Assembly (NCBI GenBank): GCA_023053575.1
Contig: JAKZAP010000021.1
Span: 4,671,790 to 4,735,789, forward strand
DNA length: 64,000 nt
Direction of reading: 5' to 3'
Origin: Branchinecta lynchi
Taxonomy: Eukaryota > Arthropoda > Branchiopoda > Anostraca > Branchinectidae
In this document: positions 11,461-21,726 of the stretch, piece by piece
How positions within the stretch are numbered: the first letter of the stretch is position 1
Layout: the number at the start of each line of letters is the position of its first letter
Program-made: the position numbers and the translations under genes
Notes under the pieces: model-generated
Seen by the model: only the letters and a program-made list of their open reading frames with translations
Databases searched by the model: none
What the model was told of the DNA's origin: nothing

Positions 11461-11814
11461 ATTCTGTAAATTTTTATCGGGTGCATGCCGAAAAACCACA
11501 AGACAACTTATCACACATTGTCAATGGCTGCATCTTTGACACAACACAACTCTTCATTCATGCACAAAAATGATTATATACAAATAATACCTTTCTGTAT
11601 GAGCCATCTTCACTCAGGACTATTCAGCATGCTACCAGGTACCTAAGCTAGGACAAAAGATCCATGACGCTCTTCCATTACAGAAAAATAAATATTTCCT
11701 AGTTCAGCATAATAGCTGCGAACAAAAATTTCTATCTGGGTAGTAGGGTAGTTTATCCCCGTGGATATTTCTCGAACTATCTCGCGCTCGGTTAAGAGCG
11801 CATACAAATTTCTT

Positions 11815-12140
11815 AATGAGTGGCCCCCTGTAAGGAAACTTAACAGGAAATTTATGGGTCCTTGGTAGTACTCAGGTACACCTGGAGTACGTCCCTTAAA
11901 ACTCTATTCCTCGACCTGGAGTCCCATTGCCGAACCGTCTACTAGTACCAAACCGTGGTATTCGCGAGGAGACATTAACTTTGACTTCGATGTTGGAATG
12001 CTTTCCTCGGGAAATGAAAGCGGTACATCCAGTAGCACGGTGATTCCATCTGACAGAACTTAAAGAACCAGAAAAAGAAACGAAGTAAGCCCCCAGACGG
12101 AAACAGTTGAGGGAGCTCGACTAAAAGACGTGAAGTAGGA
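11815..12140 (-). pseudogene. Second ORF1-like fragment, inverted relative to 10011-10546
   Basis: The reverse complement of about 11820-11885 matches 10490-10552 closely (GTAGTACC..GGACCCATA.ATTTCCT, then TTTCCTTACAGGGGGCCA). Upstream on the minus strand a frame reads PREYHGLVLVDGSAM, comparable to the WGKLVVDGKLLM stretch of the + copy. It is broken by stops. Confidence 0.4.
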
Positions 12141-12164
12141 ACAAAAAGAGGGCCAGGGGTCCTG

Positions 12165-12300
12165 TTCGATTGGGTCGTCGAAAGGGTAGAGATTCTTCTT
12201 CATTTTGATTTATATATCTTCTTTGACGAACCAATCGAACAACAAAAACAGCAGCTGTGTCCAAAATGAAATCACAGCAACAGCTTTAACTCCAACCAAT
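12165..12300. repeat. Short inverted repeat shared with 24680-24780
   Basis: GTTCGATTGGGTCGTCGAAAGG faces TCTTTGACGAACCAATCGAAC about 60 bp away, forming a hairpin. The right half plus AGCTGTGTCCAAAATGAAATCACAGC recurs inverted at about 24688-24770, next to a family A copy. Confidence 0.5.
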
Positions 12301-12610
12301 TTTCAGAGAAGAAGTCAGATATTTAAGGAAGATATTCAGATAAAGTCTACAACGGACATATATTGTCCGGGATACAGTAGTAAACAAAGTAAAGAAAGTG
12401 CAACAAACAAGACGCAATGCATACGAACCTAGGCATTCGCTTAATCGCCTGAAAAATACTTTTTTGGGGGCTAAGCGATTGCTCAAACCGAATAAGTTTT
12501 CCTGCGATCGCAGAAATTTGGTCATATGTTTGCGACATGTTTGAGGTTTTTCCTCTATCAAATACGAAGTTCAGCTAAACCTATCAGTTGACCTCTTACG
12601 TTTCTTGCAG

Positions 12611-12754
12611 GTTCATATTGATGATAATGGAGATGCAGAAGGGAACTACACCGTTGTCTCACTCTTGTCAGATCCGGATAGCATGTCTTATTCCCTTAAA
12701 GCTCTTGGGATATTTGCATACAATATTTCGGAGGAGAAAAGTGAGGTGCTACCA
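12611..12754 (+). CDS. Gyc76C-like: Receptor guanylate cyclase, exon i (distal ectodomain)
   Basis: This is the first recognisable exon of a membrane receptor guanylate cyclase, which makes cGMP in response to an extracellular ligand. It follows TTTCTTGCAG and ends before GTAAGT; 48 codons, phase 0 at both ends. The peptide begins VHIDDNGDAEGNYTVVSL, matching the conserved D-x-x-G-D-A-x-G-x-[FY] stretch at the end of the periplasmic-binding-protein-like ligand domain of natriuretic-peptide-receptor-type cyclases. A possible N-glycosylation site (NYT) and a second one (NIS) are present. Exons encoding the rest of the ligand domain were not found upstream; the region is filled with repeats. The phases of the five exons agree, which strongly supports one gene. 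Orthology to Gyc76C rather than a sister cyclase is an inference from the kinase-homology domain. Confidence 0.85.
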
Positions 12755-12865
12755 GTAAGTATCGGAGAAGAAAGCTAGTCGAATAAAAAAAATCTAACGA
12801 GTTATTCCTGGATAACTTTCCACATTTTAGTATGCCTTTCCCATTGTTATAGTCTTTCCCCATGC

Positions 12866-14338
12866 TCCATAAACCTCAAGATTCAGGATTCCTCCTACCT
12901 CCACTCCCGCCACGATGGTCAAATCGGAGAAACGACTGTTTTTTAGTTGAAATTATGGAGTCGCTGATATGCCTGCCATGTTTCATCGTCCTAGCACTTG
13001 TGTAAGCATCTTAAGTCGGAATCACCAGAATTCCGGAACTCTCCCTCCAACTCCCCCACAGTTTTCGGATCCGGTGGTCTTGCCAACTCTGTATTTAGGG
13101 CTTGTGCTTGTTCTTCCCACAAAGTATTATCCCGATCTTTCAACTCTGAACATGTCACACGATTTCTCGTTCCGCCCTCCAACTCCCCACAAAGTCACCG
13201 GGTCCATTCTCGGCTTGAAGTGTGACATCTAATACACGAGGTTTTTCCGAATATCAAGTTTCTTGAAGATCCGATTCCTCGTTCTAAATTTAAATACGTC
13301 AATTTTTCCGGACTCCTCCCTTCCTCCACTCCCCCCACGGTGGTCGGATTGAGGAGTGACTATTTCCAAGTTTGTTTGGTCGGGTCCCTAATGTGCCTGC
13401 TAAGTTTTATCGTCCTAGTACATGTGTAAGCATCTTAAGTCCGGATCACTGGAATTCCGGTACCCTCCCTCCAACTCGCCCACAGTGCTCGGATCCAGAC
13501 CGGTCTTGTCAACTATGATCGAAGGCTTGTGCTCGTTCTTTCAACCAAGTTTCATCCCGATCCGTCCGCTCTGAATATGTCACACAACTTACCAGTTCGC
13601 CCCTCCAACTCCCCCCAAAGTCACAGGATCCATTCCGGACTTGAAGTGCGACATGTGAGACACGAGGTCTTCCCAAATATCAAGTTTCATGCAGATCCGA
13701 CTTCCAGTTCAAAAGTTATAAATACGTCAATGTTCCAGATCCCGCCTCCTCCCGCATCCCTCCCCCCACGGTTGTCGGATCAGGGAAGTGACTATTTCCA
13801 AGTTAGTTTGGTAGGGTCCCTAATATGCCTGCCAAGTTTGATCGTCCTAGCACATATGTAAGCAATTTAAGTCGGGATCACCGGAGTTCCGTAACCGTAA
13901 ACTCTCCGCACAGTGCTAGGATCCGATCCGTTCTTGACAACTATGTATCTAGGGCTTGTACTTGTTCTTCCCACCAAGTGTCATCCCGATCCGTCCACTC
14001 TGAACATATCAAACGATTTCCGGTTCCCCCCCTCCAACTCCCCCCAAATTCACCGGGTCTATTCTCGACTTGTCAAGTTTCATTAAGATCCGATCACCCG
14101 TTCGAAAGTTATACATACCTCAAGATTCAGGATTCCCCCTCCCTCCCCTCCCCCCACGGTGGTTGGATCGAGAAAATTACTATTTACAAGTTAGTTTGGT
14201 CGAGTCACTGATACGCCTGCCAAGTTTCATCGTTCTAGCGCTGGAAGTACCCTAACTACAGAAGAGCGGCCGGACCGACCAACAGACTGAAAAGTGATCG
14301 GTACACGGCACCTAAGCGAACTGGAAGTGCCATAAAAA
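12866..14338 (-). mobile_element. Family A element, inverted 5'-containing copy
   Basis: In reverse orientation the copy has the family head TTTTTATGGCACTT at 14338 and then the dimeric units, recognised by AAGTTTCATC.GATCC, CCTCCAACTCCCCC and TACGTCAAT.TTCC.GA. About two and a half dimers are present. The 3' hairpin end is missing, so the copy is truncated near 12866, about 110 bp downstream of a host exon. Proline-rich ORFs of 60-130 codons across it follow the repeat unit and are not genes. Confidence 0.8.
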
Positions 14339-15230
14339 TGATACAACCTCCATTGTTTCCTTTCTGTGTTTAGACCGCACCTTTTTTTTTAGATTTTTTT
14401 TTTTTAATTCTTTATGACCCGTATAGCTTATTTTTCATTTTTTCTTGCTTTGGATTGAACTAAAAGAAGTGGCTACGTCTCCCCCAACTCAGTGACGTTA
14501 ATACAAAATTTACGTAAAAGTTTACCCTACTTTAACGTCACTTACACTTTGGTCTTAAACCTATTATCTTTGTACTTTATCAACTCTAAACTTAACTTCT
14601 CTTTTCAAAATTTTAATTTTTCTATTAAAAATTCTTCTCAAAACTCACTCTCTCATTCAAAAACCCTTCCTCCATGAAGTCTAAACCTACAACCTAAATC
14701 TACCCTTTTTTCATTTTTCTAACAATATTAAGTTTTATCTACCATATTTTACAACCATTAAATATCTTTTCTTCTTTAGTATTAATCTACTCATATTTTT
14801 AAAACCTGGCAAAAACCCAAATGATGTACAATTTTTTTCACTTCGAATCAAGCAGTCAAATTTTATAGGTTCGATCAGGAATAAAAACCAACAAAAAAAC
14901 AAAAACTTTAAACTCACGCACTACCTGTTTCAAGATGCTCTACCGTCCTTACAGAATCTCTCTTACAGTGGCAAAAAATTACTTCAGTGAAAAAACAACA
15001 AAAAAACTTAAACCTTATTCTTTCACTCACGCACCTTTACTGTACTTGAAATTTCTAAAACCGCAAGTTTGTCACACTTTAAATGCCGCAAGCATAGTGG
15101 GCGGTGCTATGAGTATGGCCCATTTGCGAATCACGGAAAGCATAGTCTCTTGGCGCCAGTCCCTAGTGTTATTTTGCTCTGGTCTCGTTATTTATTTTCC
15201 GATATCAGCCTCGATATCGGAAGTTAACCC
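14339..15230. other. AT-rich stretch, one unrecognised 99-codon ORF
   Basis: Runs of T at 14380-14405 and a strongly C/T-biased + strand characterise the region. A frame at 14935-15234 contains a hydrophobic segment but has no family resemblance and no splice context. It ends at the left TTAA of the next element. A perfect 8-bp palindrome pair, CCGATATC and GATATCGG, lies near 15199-15220. Confidence 0.4.
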
Positions 15231-15234
15231 TTAA

Positions 15235-15686
15235 AGCACAACTCTTACTAGAAATGATCTTTTCCCAATAGTATGGATCAGAAAAACGTTTTCAAATATA
15301 CCATTACTTTACAGCTGAAATTAGCGATTTTCCTGTTAGCGCTTGTCGATGATCTCCAGCCTTCCTGCTCTCCGACGCGGCGGCTGGGCGCAAAACATTT
15401 AAAAACTGAACGCGCCGTGGTTAAAAAGTGGGAAAACTAAGCAAACATAAGAAGTAGTAAACAGATGCTTCTGATATCATTTATGTGTTAAAGAGTTCTC
15501 AGCGGACATTGAAGATTCCGGCAAAAGTTTCGTTGTGTGATGGGAAAAACTCGGCAAGGCCAAAAAAGCGCTAAAAATTCGTAGGCATAAAAGGAGACAG
15601 TGGAGAAAGGTGGGGATTTTCGAAGCTTATAATTCTGCATGGGATCTAGGTATTTTATAAAAAGCAGAATAAGCAAGAGAGGTCCT
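15235..15686. mobile_element. TTAA-flanked DNA transposon derivative, copy 1
   Basis: TTAA occurs on both sides (15231-15234 and 15687-15690). The terminal repeats are AGCACAACTCTTAC on the left and, reverse-complemented, AGGACCTCTCTTGC on the right. TTAA duplication is the hallmark of piggyBac-type transposition. The interior (GCTGGGCGCAAAACATTT, AAAAAAGCGCTAAAAATTC) is shared with 31528-33125. There is no transposase ORF. Confidence 0.8.
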
Positions 15687-15982
15687 TTAAAGCACACCTC
15701 GCACTACTTACTGTTTATGTTTTAGTAACTATGTGAACACTGTAAAACACAAGTGGAAAGATTAGCGAGGTTTCGTCACAAATGGAACATATTATAAATT
15801 TGCGTCTCCGGGTTTAACATTTAGCAAATGCATGTACGGAATAGGTAAGACGGTTGCATAGGTAAGACATAGGCATAGGTATTTTTATAGAATTTTTTCA
15901 AGCTATAAGAAAGATCTTCTTATAAGAAAGAATAAGAGGACCATGGAACTCCCACACGGTGCCGATAAATATCCCTTTTCAG

Positions 15983-16167
15983 GTATTCCGGTACATTGAC
16001 GCGGCAGTTCAGATAGAGTGGATCCTTGGGCGACCTCCCCTCGCTGAGCCACCTTGTGGCTTCGACGGCGAGAAATGCATAAATGAGAATCGCACCGACT
16101 GGAGGACGGTTGTTCTTTGCACCGTTTCAGCCCTAGTGCTGGCCGTTGCAGCTGGTCTTGTTTTCAG
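15983..16167 (+). CDS. Gyc76C-like: Receptor guanylate cyclase, exon ii (juxtamembrane and TM helix)
   Basis: Acceptor CCCTTTTCAG precedes the exon and donor GTACGT follows; it has 61 codons plus 2 nt, starting in phase 0 as required by the preceding exon. The peptide carries the conserved GRPPLAEPPCGFDGEKC motif just outside the membrane; the two cysteines are typical of this family. Next come an NRT sequon and about 20 hydrophobic residues (VVLCTVSALVLAVAAGLVF) forming the single transmembrane helix. A basic residue split over the splice junction starts the cytoplasmic side. Placement between ectodomain and kinase-homology exons matches the family's order. Confidence 0.9.
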
Positions 16168-16429
16168 GTACGTTCTTTTGCCACATTGCCGGAGCCTATT
16201 CTTCTTTCCGAGTACGGTGCGTAAATTGCTCAGGCAAAAATTGGAAACTCAGCCGACAAAAGTCTGGAGTAATTTTAATAAATACAGGTGTGATTCAGAT
16301 ACAAGACGAGCGTAGCGAGCCCCTGCCCCCGCGTCTCAGTAACGCTAAACAAAAGCGGAACGCAATTGTCCGAGATCTGGGGTCCGGTTTTCGAAAGAAC
16401 CCATAAATCCTGAAATGGTCGGAGCTACA

Positions 16430-16805
16430 TAGACCCAATTTTTGTGGGTCCTGGTTTGTCTACGTGGCTCCTCCGATGGAGTCCTAGACGTACTAAATTA
16501 AATTCGAAAAAAATGTTTCTGGTTTATTGGTCACGGTACAAGTCCCTTGTGTAAAATGCCATCCATGTATCATTATTAATTTCCGTGACCTGCGGATGTA
16601 AACTGGTTAGATGAATTTGCCGGGCAGGATCACTGTTCCTATGGCGGGATTCTGCCCGACTATTGTAGTGGTTTGCGAACTCTGTTCACAAGCCCCTCGG
16701 TAGCTCAAATGGTTAGGGTGCCTGCCTTGTAAGCAGAGGATCCTTTGCTCAAATCTCGGCTGAGTAGCATTTTTGTCTTCCAGTTCACTACTTAGAAAAA
16801 AGTAT
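16430..16805 (+). repeat. tRNA-Thr-derived composite SINE, copy 1
   Basis: Blocks shared with 30017-30605 are GGGTCCTGGTTTGTCTACG, ACGGTACAAGTCCCTTGTG, GGATCACTGT.CCTATGGC and GTAGTGGTTTGCGAACTCTG, then a tRNA body at 16692-16768 and the tail AGTTCACTACTTA. The shared flanks outside the tRNA show that the unit moved as a SINE. It is followed by a family B end (GGATCCCATCGAAACC) at about 16816. Confidence 0.7.
16692..16768 (+). tRNA. tRNA-Thr(TGT)-like sequence inside a SINE, probably a pseudogene
   Basis: GCCCCTCGGTAGCTCAAATGG gives the 5' acceptor strand and box A. The anticodon loop reads CTTGTAA, placing TGT at 16728-16730. Box B is degraded to GCTCAAATCTCGG. The acceptor 3' strand TGAGTAGC pairs only partly. 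Identical flanks at 30017-30180 show it is SINE-borne. Confidence 0.5.
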
Positions 16806-17290
16806 TAAATTTGTAGGATCCCATCGAAACCTTTGGTCTTGTTATACTTGATATTACCTTGCTAATTGAAAAGAGGTTTAAAGTGTCGGACTGGCTAGCA
16901 AGATCTTCTTTGGATTTATAAATGTGGTTTGTTTAAGCTTTAAACTGTAAAGATTTCAAATTAGGTTAATTCAGTATTTGGAGGTTATTGGGGATGTGAA
17001 ATGTCTTGGTTCTAACGCTGTTTGTATATAAGATGGGATTAACATTTTACTTTCACACTTCACATCTGAGCGCTTGCGCACTTGTTGTGTAATTCATGCG
17101 GTAAATAAAGAATGGGAAAAAAAGAGCAACAAAAACAAACAAAAAGGATGTTCGTTGGTGGTGGCATCCCATTTCCCAGAATAGCGAAGGAAACCTTCCT
17201 TTTTAGTTCAGACATGGTGCTCTCGGTGCCGCCTTTTCTCCTGTCTCTTCGAATATCAATTTTTTATGATTAATAATGATTTTTCTTTTT

Positions 17291-18917
17291 TATGGCACTT
17301 GCCCTTCGGCCAAGTGCCATATAGCGATCGCAATTTCTGTCCGTCCGTCGGTCTGTCGGTCTGTCCAGGTTTTGCTAGTTCGGGCACTTCCACATAAGCT
17401 AGGACGATAAAACTTGGCAGGCATATCAGGGACCCCAAATGATTAAGTTGGAAATAGTCACTTCCCCGATCCGAGCACCGTGGGGGGAGTGGAGGGAGGG
17501 GGAATCCGGAATCTTGAGGTATTTTTAACTTTTGAACGAGTGATCGGATCTCGATGAAACTTGATATTTGGAACGACCTCATGCCTCAGACGACCCACTT
17601 AAAATCCGAACCGGATCCGGTGACTTTTGGGGGGAGCTGGAGGGGGCAACCGGAAATCTTGGGAAACGCTATGAGTGGAGGGATCGAGATGAAACTTGGT
17701 GGGAAGACACCTAGCAAACACTAGATACATCATTGACATAACCGAGCCGATTCGGGCACTGTGGGGGGGAGTGGAGGGAGGGGGAATCCGGAATCTTGAG
17801 GTATTTATAACTTTTGAACGGGTGATCGGATCTCGTTGGAACTTGATATTTGGAAACACCTCATGCCTCAGACGACCTACTTAAAATCCGGACCGGATCC
17901 GGTGACTTTTGGGGGGAGCTGGAGGGGGCAACCGGAAATCTTGGGAAACGCTATGAGTGGAGGGATCGAGATGAAACTTGGTGGGAAGACACTTAGCAAT
18001 AACTAGATACATCATTGACATGACCGAGCCGATTCGGGCACTGTCGGGGGAGTGGAGGGAGGGGGAATCCGGAATCTTGAGGTATTTATAACTTTTGAAC
18101 GGGTGACCGGATCTCGATGAAACTTGATATTTGGAACGACCTCATGCCTCAGACGACCCACTTAACATCCGGACCGGATCCGGTGACTTTTGGGGGGAGC
18201 TGGAGGGGGCAACCGGAAATCTTGGGAAACGTTATGAGTGGAGGGATCGAGATGAAACTTGGTGTGCAGACACCTAGCAAACACTAGATACATCATTAAC
18301 ATAACCGAGCGAATTCGGGCACTGTGGGGGGAGTGGAGGGAGGGGGAATCCGGAATCTTGAGGTATTTATAACTTTTAAACGGGTGACCGGATCTCGATG
18401 AAACTTGATATTTGGAAAGACCTCATGCCTCAGACGACCCACTTAACATCCGGCTCGGATCCGGTGACTTTTGGGGGGAGCTGAAGGGGGCAACCGGAAA
18501 TCTTGGGAAACGCTATGAGTGGAGGGATCGAGATGAAACTTGGTGGGAAGACACCTAGCAAACACTAGATACATCATTGACATGACCGAGCCGATTCGGG
18601 CACTGTCGGGGGAGTGGAGGGAGGGGGAATCCGGAATCTTGAGGTATTTATAACTTTTAAACGGGTGACCGGATCTCGATGAAACTTGATATTTGGAAAG
18701 ACCTCATGCCTCAGACGACCCACTTAAAATCCGGACCGGATCCGGTGACTTTTTGGGGGAGCTGGAGGGGAGAACCGGAAATATTTTAAAACGCTATGAG
18801 TGGAGGGAACGAGATGAAACTTGGTGGGAAGACACCTAGCAAACACTAGATATATCATTGACATAACCGAGCCGTGCTTACTCGTAACAAGTGCCATATG
18901 AGCTCGTAGCTCTTGTT
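17291..18917 (+). mobile_element. Family A element, complete copy with five dimeric units
   Basis: The 5' end is a T-run followed by ATGGCACTTG CCCTTCGGC CAAGTGCCAT, a perfect 10-bp hairpin. Next come GTCCGTCCGTCGGTCTGTC and a unique lead-in. The body has five tandem units of about 280 bp (GATGAAACTTGATATTTGG at about 17551, 17831, 18113, 18393, 18673). Each unit contains two diverged halves of about 140 bp, both with GATGAAACTTG. The 3' end is CAAGTGCCAT then GAGCTCGTAGCTC and TTGTT. ATGGCACTTG and CAAGTGCCAT thus form subterminal inverted repeats, with a GAGCT/AGCTC hairpin at the extreme 3' end. This layout is what is described for Helentron-associated (HINE/DINE-1-like) elements. No transposase is encoded. 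ORFs across it are repeat artefacts. Confidence 0.85.
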
Positions 18918-19005
18918 CATTACTGTATTGCTTTTTGTATGTTTGTGTGAGCGCCCCTGGGGGCCTTAGATGAGATCTTAGTTTAATAAATAAAGGAAAG
19001 AAAAT
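18918..19005 (+). mobile_element. LINE-like 3' end
   Basis: The sequence TGTGTGAGCGCCCCTGGGGG...TTTAATAAATAAAGGAAAG resembles a LINE 3' UTR (gene-end remark plus an AATAAA signal). It abuts the family A 3' end. Confidence 0.4.
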
Positions 19006-19261
19006 TGTTCAAAGCTTTCGAAATCGTTGTCAACCAAGATCAACACAAACATCGTAGTATACGGTAAAAACAAAGAAAATAAAAAGTCAGAAGTAATGGA
19101 AGCTTGATAAGATCCGTAACGGTACGATCCGTAACTGTAGATGTGTAGGTCTAGTCCTCTTACTCTTGTCTGTCCCAGGCCTTCCTGTCCTGGTCATCGT
19201 CCTAGTTGGAAATACACTTTAATCAGAAGGATGTCGCCCATATTAACTTTTCATCCCATTA

Positions 19262-19500
19262 ATGTTCCTCTCGGTGATTTGTTCAAGGCGGGAAGGCGTA
19301 GTGTATTTTTTTGTTTCTAAGGTTACTGGGGGGGGGGGAGAGGGGGGTCTTCACATCAGTTCAGCTTTATTCCGCTTTCCGCTGGGTTTTCACGGATGCT
19401 GTACGTCACCTATTGGAAATGGGCCTAGGTTGGGGTATCTCGGTTCTTTCTGAGAAGGCTAAAACTACCGGCTTCGTGGGGGGGGGGGGGGTCTGCATGG
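19262..19500 (+). repeat. G-tract repeat, related to 20464-20680
   Basis: Shared pieces are the poly-G run followed by GAGAGGGGG.TCTTC, TTCAGCTTTATTCCGC and GGAAATGGGCCTAGGTTGGG. A second poly-G tract starts at about 19478. Function is unknown; ORFs rich in glycine here reflect the G-runs. Confidence 0.6.
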
Positions 19501-19535
19501 TGAGTGACCCACTCTTTATAGTTAGAAATTATTTT

Positions 19536-19950
19536 TCTGGCACCTGCCTTCCAGCCAAGTGCCATATACCGATCACCTTTCCGTCTGTCGGTCGGTCGGA
19601 CGGTCTGCAGTCAGTCCGGTGATCGCGAGTTAGGGTGCTTCCAGATGTGCTAGTACTACGAAACTTGGCAGTTATGTCAGGGACCCGAGCAAACTAACCT
19701 GAAAATAGTGACTTCCTCCATCATCGTAGCAGCAGTGGAGGGAGGGGGAATCCTGAGTCTTGAGGTATGTACAACTTTGGAACGGGTGATCGGATCTTAA
19801 CGAAACTTGATATTTGGAAAGGTCTCGTGTCTCAAGATGTCTCATTTCAAGTCCGGACTGGATCCGACGAATGTGGGGGAGGGAACCGGAATTCTTTTGA
19901 CACGCTTGGAATGGAGCGATCGGAACGAAACTTGGTGAGAAGAACAAACA
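19536..19950 (+). mobile_element. Family A element, diverged copy cut by a MITE
   Basis: Head CTGGCACCTGCCTTCCAGCC then AAGTGCCATATA keeps the 5' hairpin in diverged form. GTCGGTCGGTCGG and one dimer follow, up to GAAACTTGGTGAGAAGAACA. The copy is interrupted at 19951 by a TIR element; related sequence may continue after 20298 (GTGCTTCCAGTCGTGCCACG). Confidence 0.7.
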
Positions 19951-20297
19951 CACTGTCAGAAGTTTCATAATAGATAACACGAGGATGCGCGGTGGATTAC
20001 GCTAATGCGTAACACATAACACTTCGGATGTTATCTGCTGTTATCTGCAAAATATTATGCATAATAAGCGTTACCATCGGGAAGAACCGAAAAACCGACG
20101 TCATCCGACACCATGACGATAAGGATTAAAGTCAATACGGTAGATACCTTTTTGGCTCTTCCTAACAAAGCTTGTTATGCATAACATTTCATGGATAACG
20201 TTTTCAAACACAACACATAACCCGAAGTGTTATCTGTTACGCATTATCTCTTGAATCCGCGCATCTCGTGTTATCTCTTACGAAACTTGTGACACTG
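19951..20297. mobile_element. Tc1/mariner-like MITE family G, copy 1
   Basis: The terminal repeats are CACTGTCAGAAGTTTCATAA and, reverse-complemented from the right, CAGTGTCACAAGTTTCGTAA, continuing about 40 bp with AGATAACACGAG. The flanking dinucleotide is CA on both sides, where the sister copy at 61724-62077 has TA. The palindromic interior includes TTATGCATAA. There is no transposase. Confidence 0.8.
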
Positions 20298-20463
20298 CAC
20301 AAGGCGGAATTCCGGTGGTTGTTAGTTAAGGTGCTTCCAGTCGTGCCACGACGATGAAACTTGGCTTGAACATTAGAGGCTTGACAAGATTGGCTTAGAA
20401 AGAGTAAGTCGTCCGATCCGGCTATCCGAGCTCTCAAAGGTCACTGGTTGCCTAGGCTACTGG

Positions 20464-20680
20464 ATGGGAGGTGGGGGGCCGGGGGGGGGGGGGGGGGAGA
20501 GGGGGTGTTCTCATCGGTGCAGCATTATTCCGCTAGGTGTTAACGCATTGTGTAAAATCAACTCACTGACTGGCAATGGGCTTAGGCTAGGGTCTCTCGG
20601 CTTTTCCGAGGTTTTAAAGGGCTCTTTACCCTTCGTCGCCTTGTGGCTGATGACCAAAGAGTAGCCAAAGGGAGTAGATT
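20464..20680 (+). repeat. G-tract repeat, second copy
   Basis: A run of G (about 20480-20496), then GAGAGGGGGTGTTCTCATC, GCATTATTCCGCTAGG and GGCAATGGGCTTAGGCTAGG, parallels 19262-19500. Confidence 0.55.
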
Positions 20681-21074
20681 TCTGCTATTCAAAGAGCCAC
20701 TGCTTTCCGGAATTTTAGAGTGAGGTTCTTGAAATTAACAACGGTAAGATCATCATAGTGAGTGGACTGCTCATCGTTCAAAGAGCCGGCAATCGGAAAC
20801 GGGATCATGAAATGCTCCAATATCTGCACGCATAGTACAAAGCCAGTAAGTAAAGCAAACTTTCGCATGCAAACCGGTTAAAGGACCTGTCTTGCCTATA
20901 ATACTAACGCAACGTACTTCCATAATCACTCCATATATTTCTAAACCCCGAGACCCCAGTTTCGTACGGTACATTCTAAACAAGACCGCGTTGATTTTCT
21001 CGCTTACCGAGTTTTGCTACCTTCGATGCGTATCACGCTGTCAACGTTTGTCTGCGAGGAGTTTTTCCATCAGA

Positions 21075-21245
21075 AAAACCGGTTACGTAAATTGTTTCCC
21101 TGTTTTCGCTGTAAGTCAACGGTTCTCGGAAAAGGCTTAAAACGGCGAAAACCATTTGTTGAAACTACAGCCTAGTTTTAAAGTATTCAAATATTTTAAG
21201 ATACTGTAATTTGAAGAGTAAATAATGCTAGGGGTCCTTTAAGGT
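21075..21245 (+). repeat. Interspersed repeat F, copy 1
   Basis: About 165 bp (CCGGTTACGTAAATTG, AGTCAACGG.TCTCGGAAAAGG, TATTCAAATATTTTAAGAT) match 27388-27553. Both copies end GGGTCC just before a TTAA, which suggests the end of another TTAA-inserting element. The opposite end was not located. Confidence 0.6.
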
Positions 21246-21429
21246 TCGCCTAGCGCTCCTCATACTACGCTCTCGGTTGGGAGTGCAACGCATGGTTGGG
21301 GTAGAACCATCCGATGCTTCACGTACTTGTCCCTAGATTTCTCGAAGTACCAGTTTGAAGCTGGGTGGACTTTCGGCTTGTCTTACGGGGAAAACGGCAC
21401 TAAACCTCGCCCTAAACCAAACGGTTGGC

Positions 21430-21525
21430 ACCACCGAGACTCGAACCAGCGATCAGCGAAATGTCAACAGCCATACCACGTTGAAAGTACCCAGGCTCGT
21501 CAGATCCTGGCATGTCAGGCTTACT
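21430..21525 (-). repeat. tRNA-like SINE head
   Basis: On the minus strand, CAACGTGGTATGGCTG (box A-like) is followed by CTGGTTCGAGTCTCGG (box B). The T-arm is good, but the rest does not fold as a complete tRNA. Confidence 0.35.
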
Positions 21526-21726
21526 AGTGTTACTACGCACATTACAATAGTAACTAGACCTACGTTGCCTGGGCAACGTGAAGTGTTGCAGCAAATTTAA
21601 GTTCGGCTACGCAATTTCTTTGCTATCTGTTAAATGCTGAAGATGTCAACCCATCGAGGTTTTAAAAGTGGTATGCTCCAAGAAGATTTTTTTTTCTGAA
21701 CTGATAATAGAATCTGTAATGACATG

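Noticed and set aside
1..12600. Upstream ligand-binding exons of the cyclase
   Set aside because: No open segment with splice borders resembles the ligand-binding domain; candidate ORFs fall in repeats.
14935..15234. 99-codon hydrophobic ORF as a membrane protein gene
   Set aside because: No family resemblance, no splice context, and it ends at the TTAA border of a transposon.
17256..18000. Proline-rich ORFs of up to 108 codons in the family A arrays (also 13529-14211, 24684-25380, 48764-49124)
   Set aside because: The same peptides recur once per repeat unit in several frames and strands. They track the satellite and end at unit mutations; no start context or domain.
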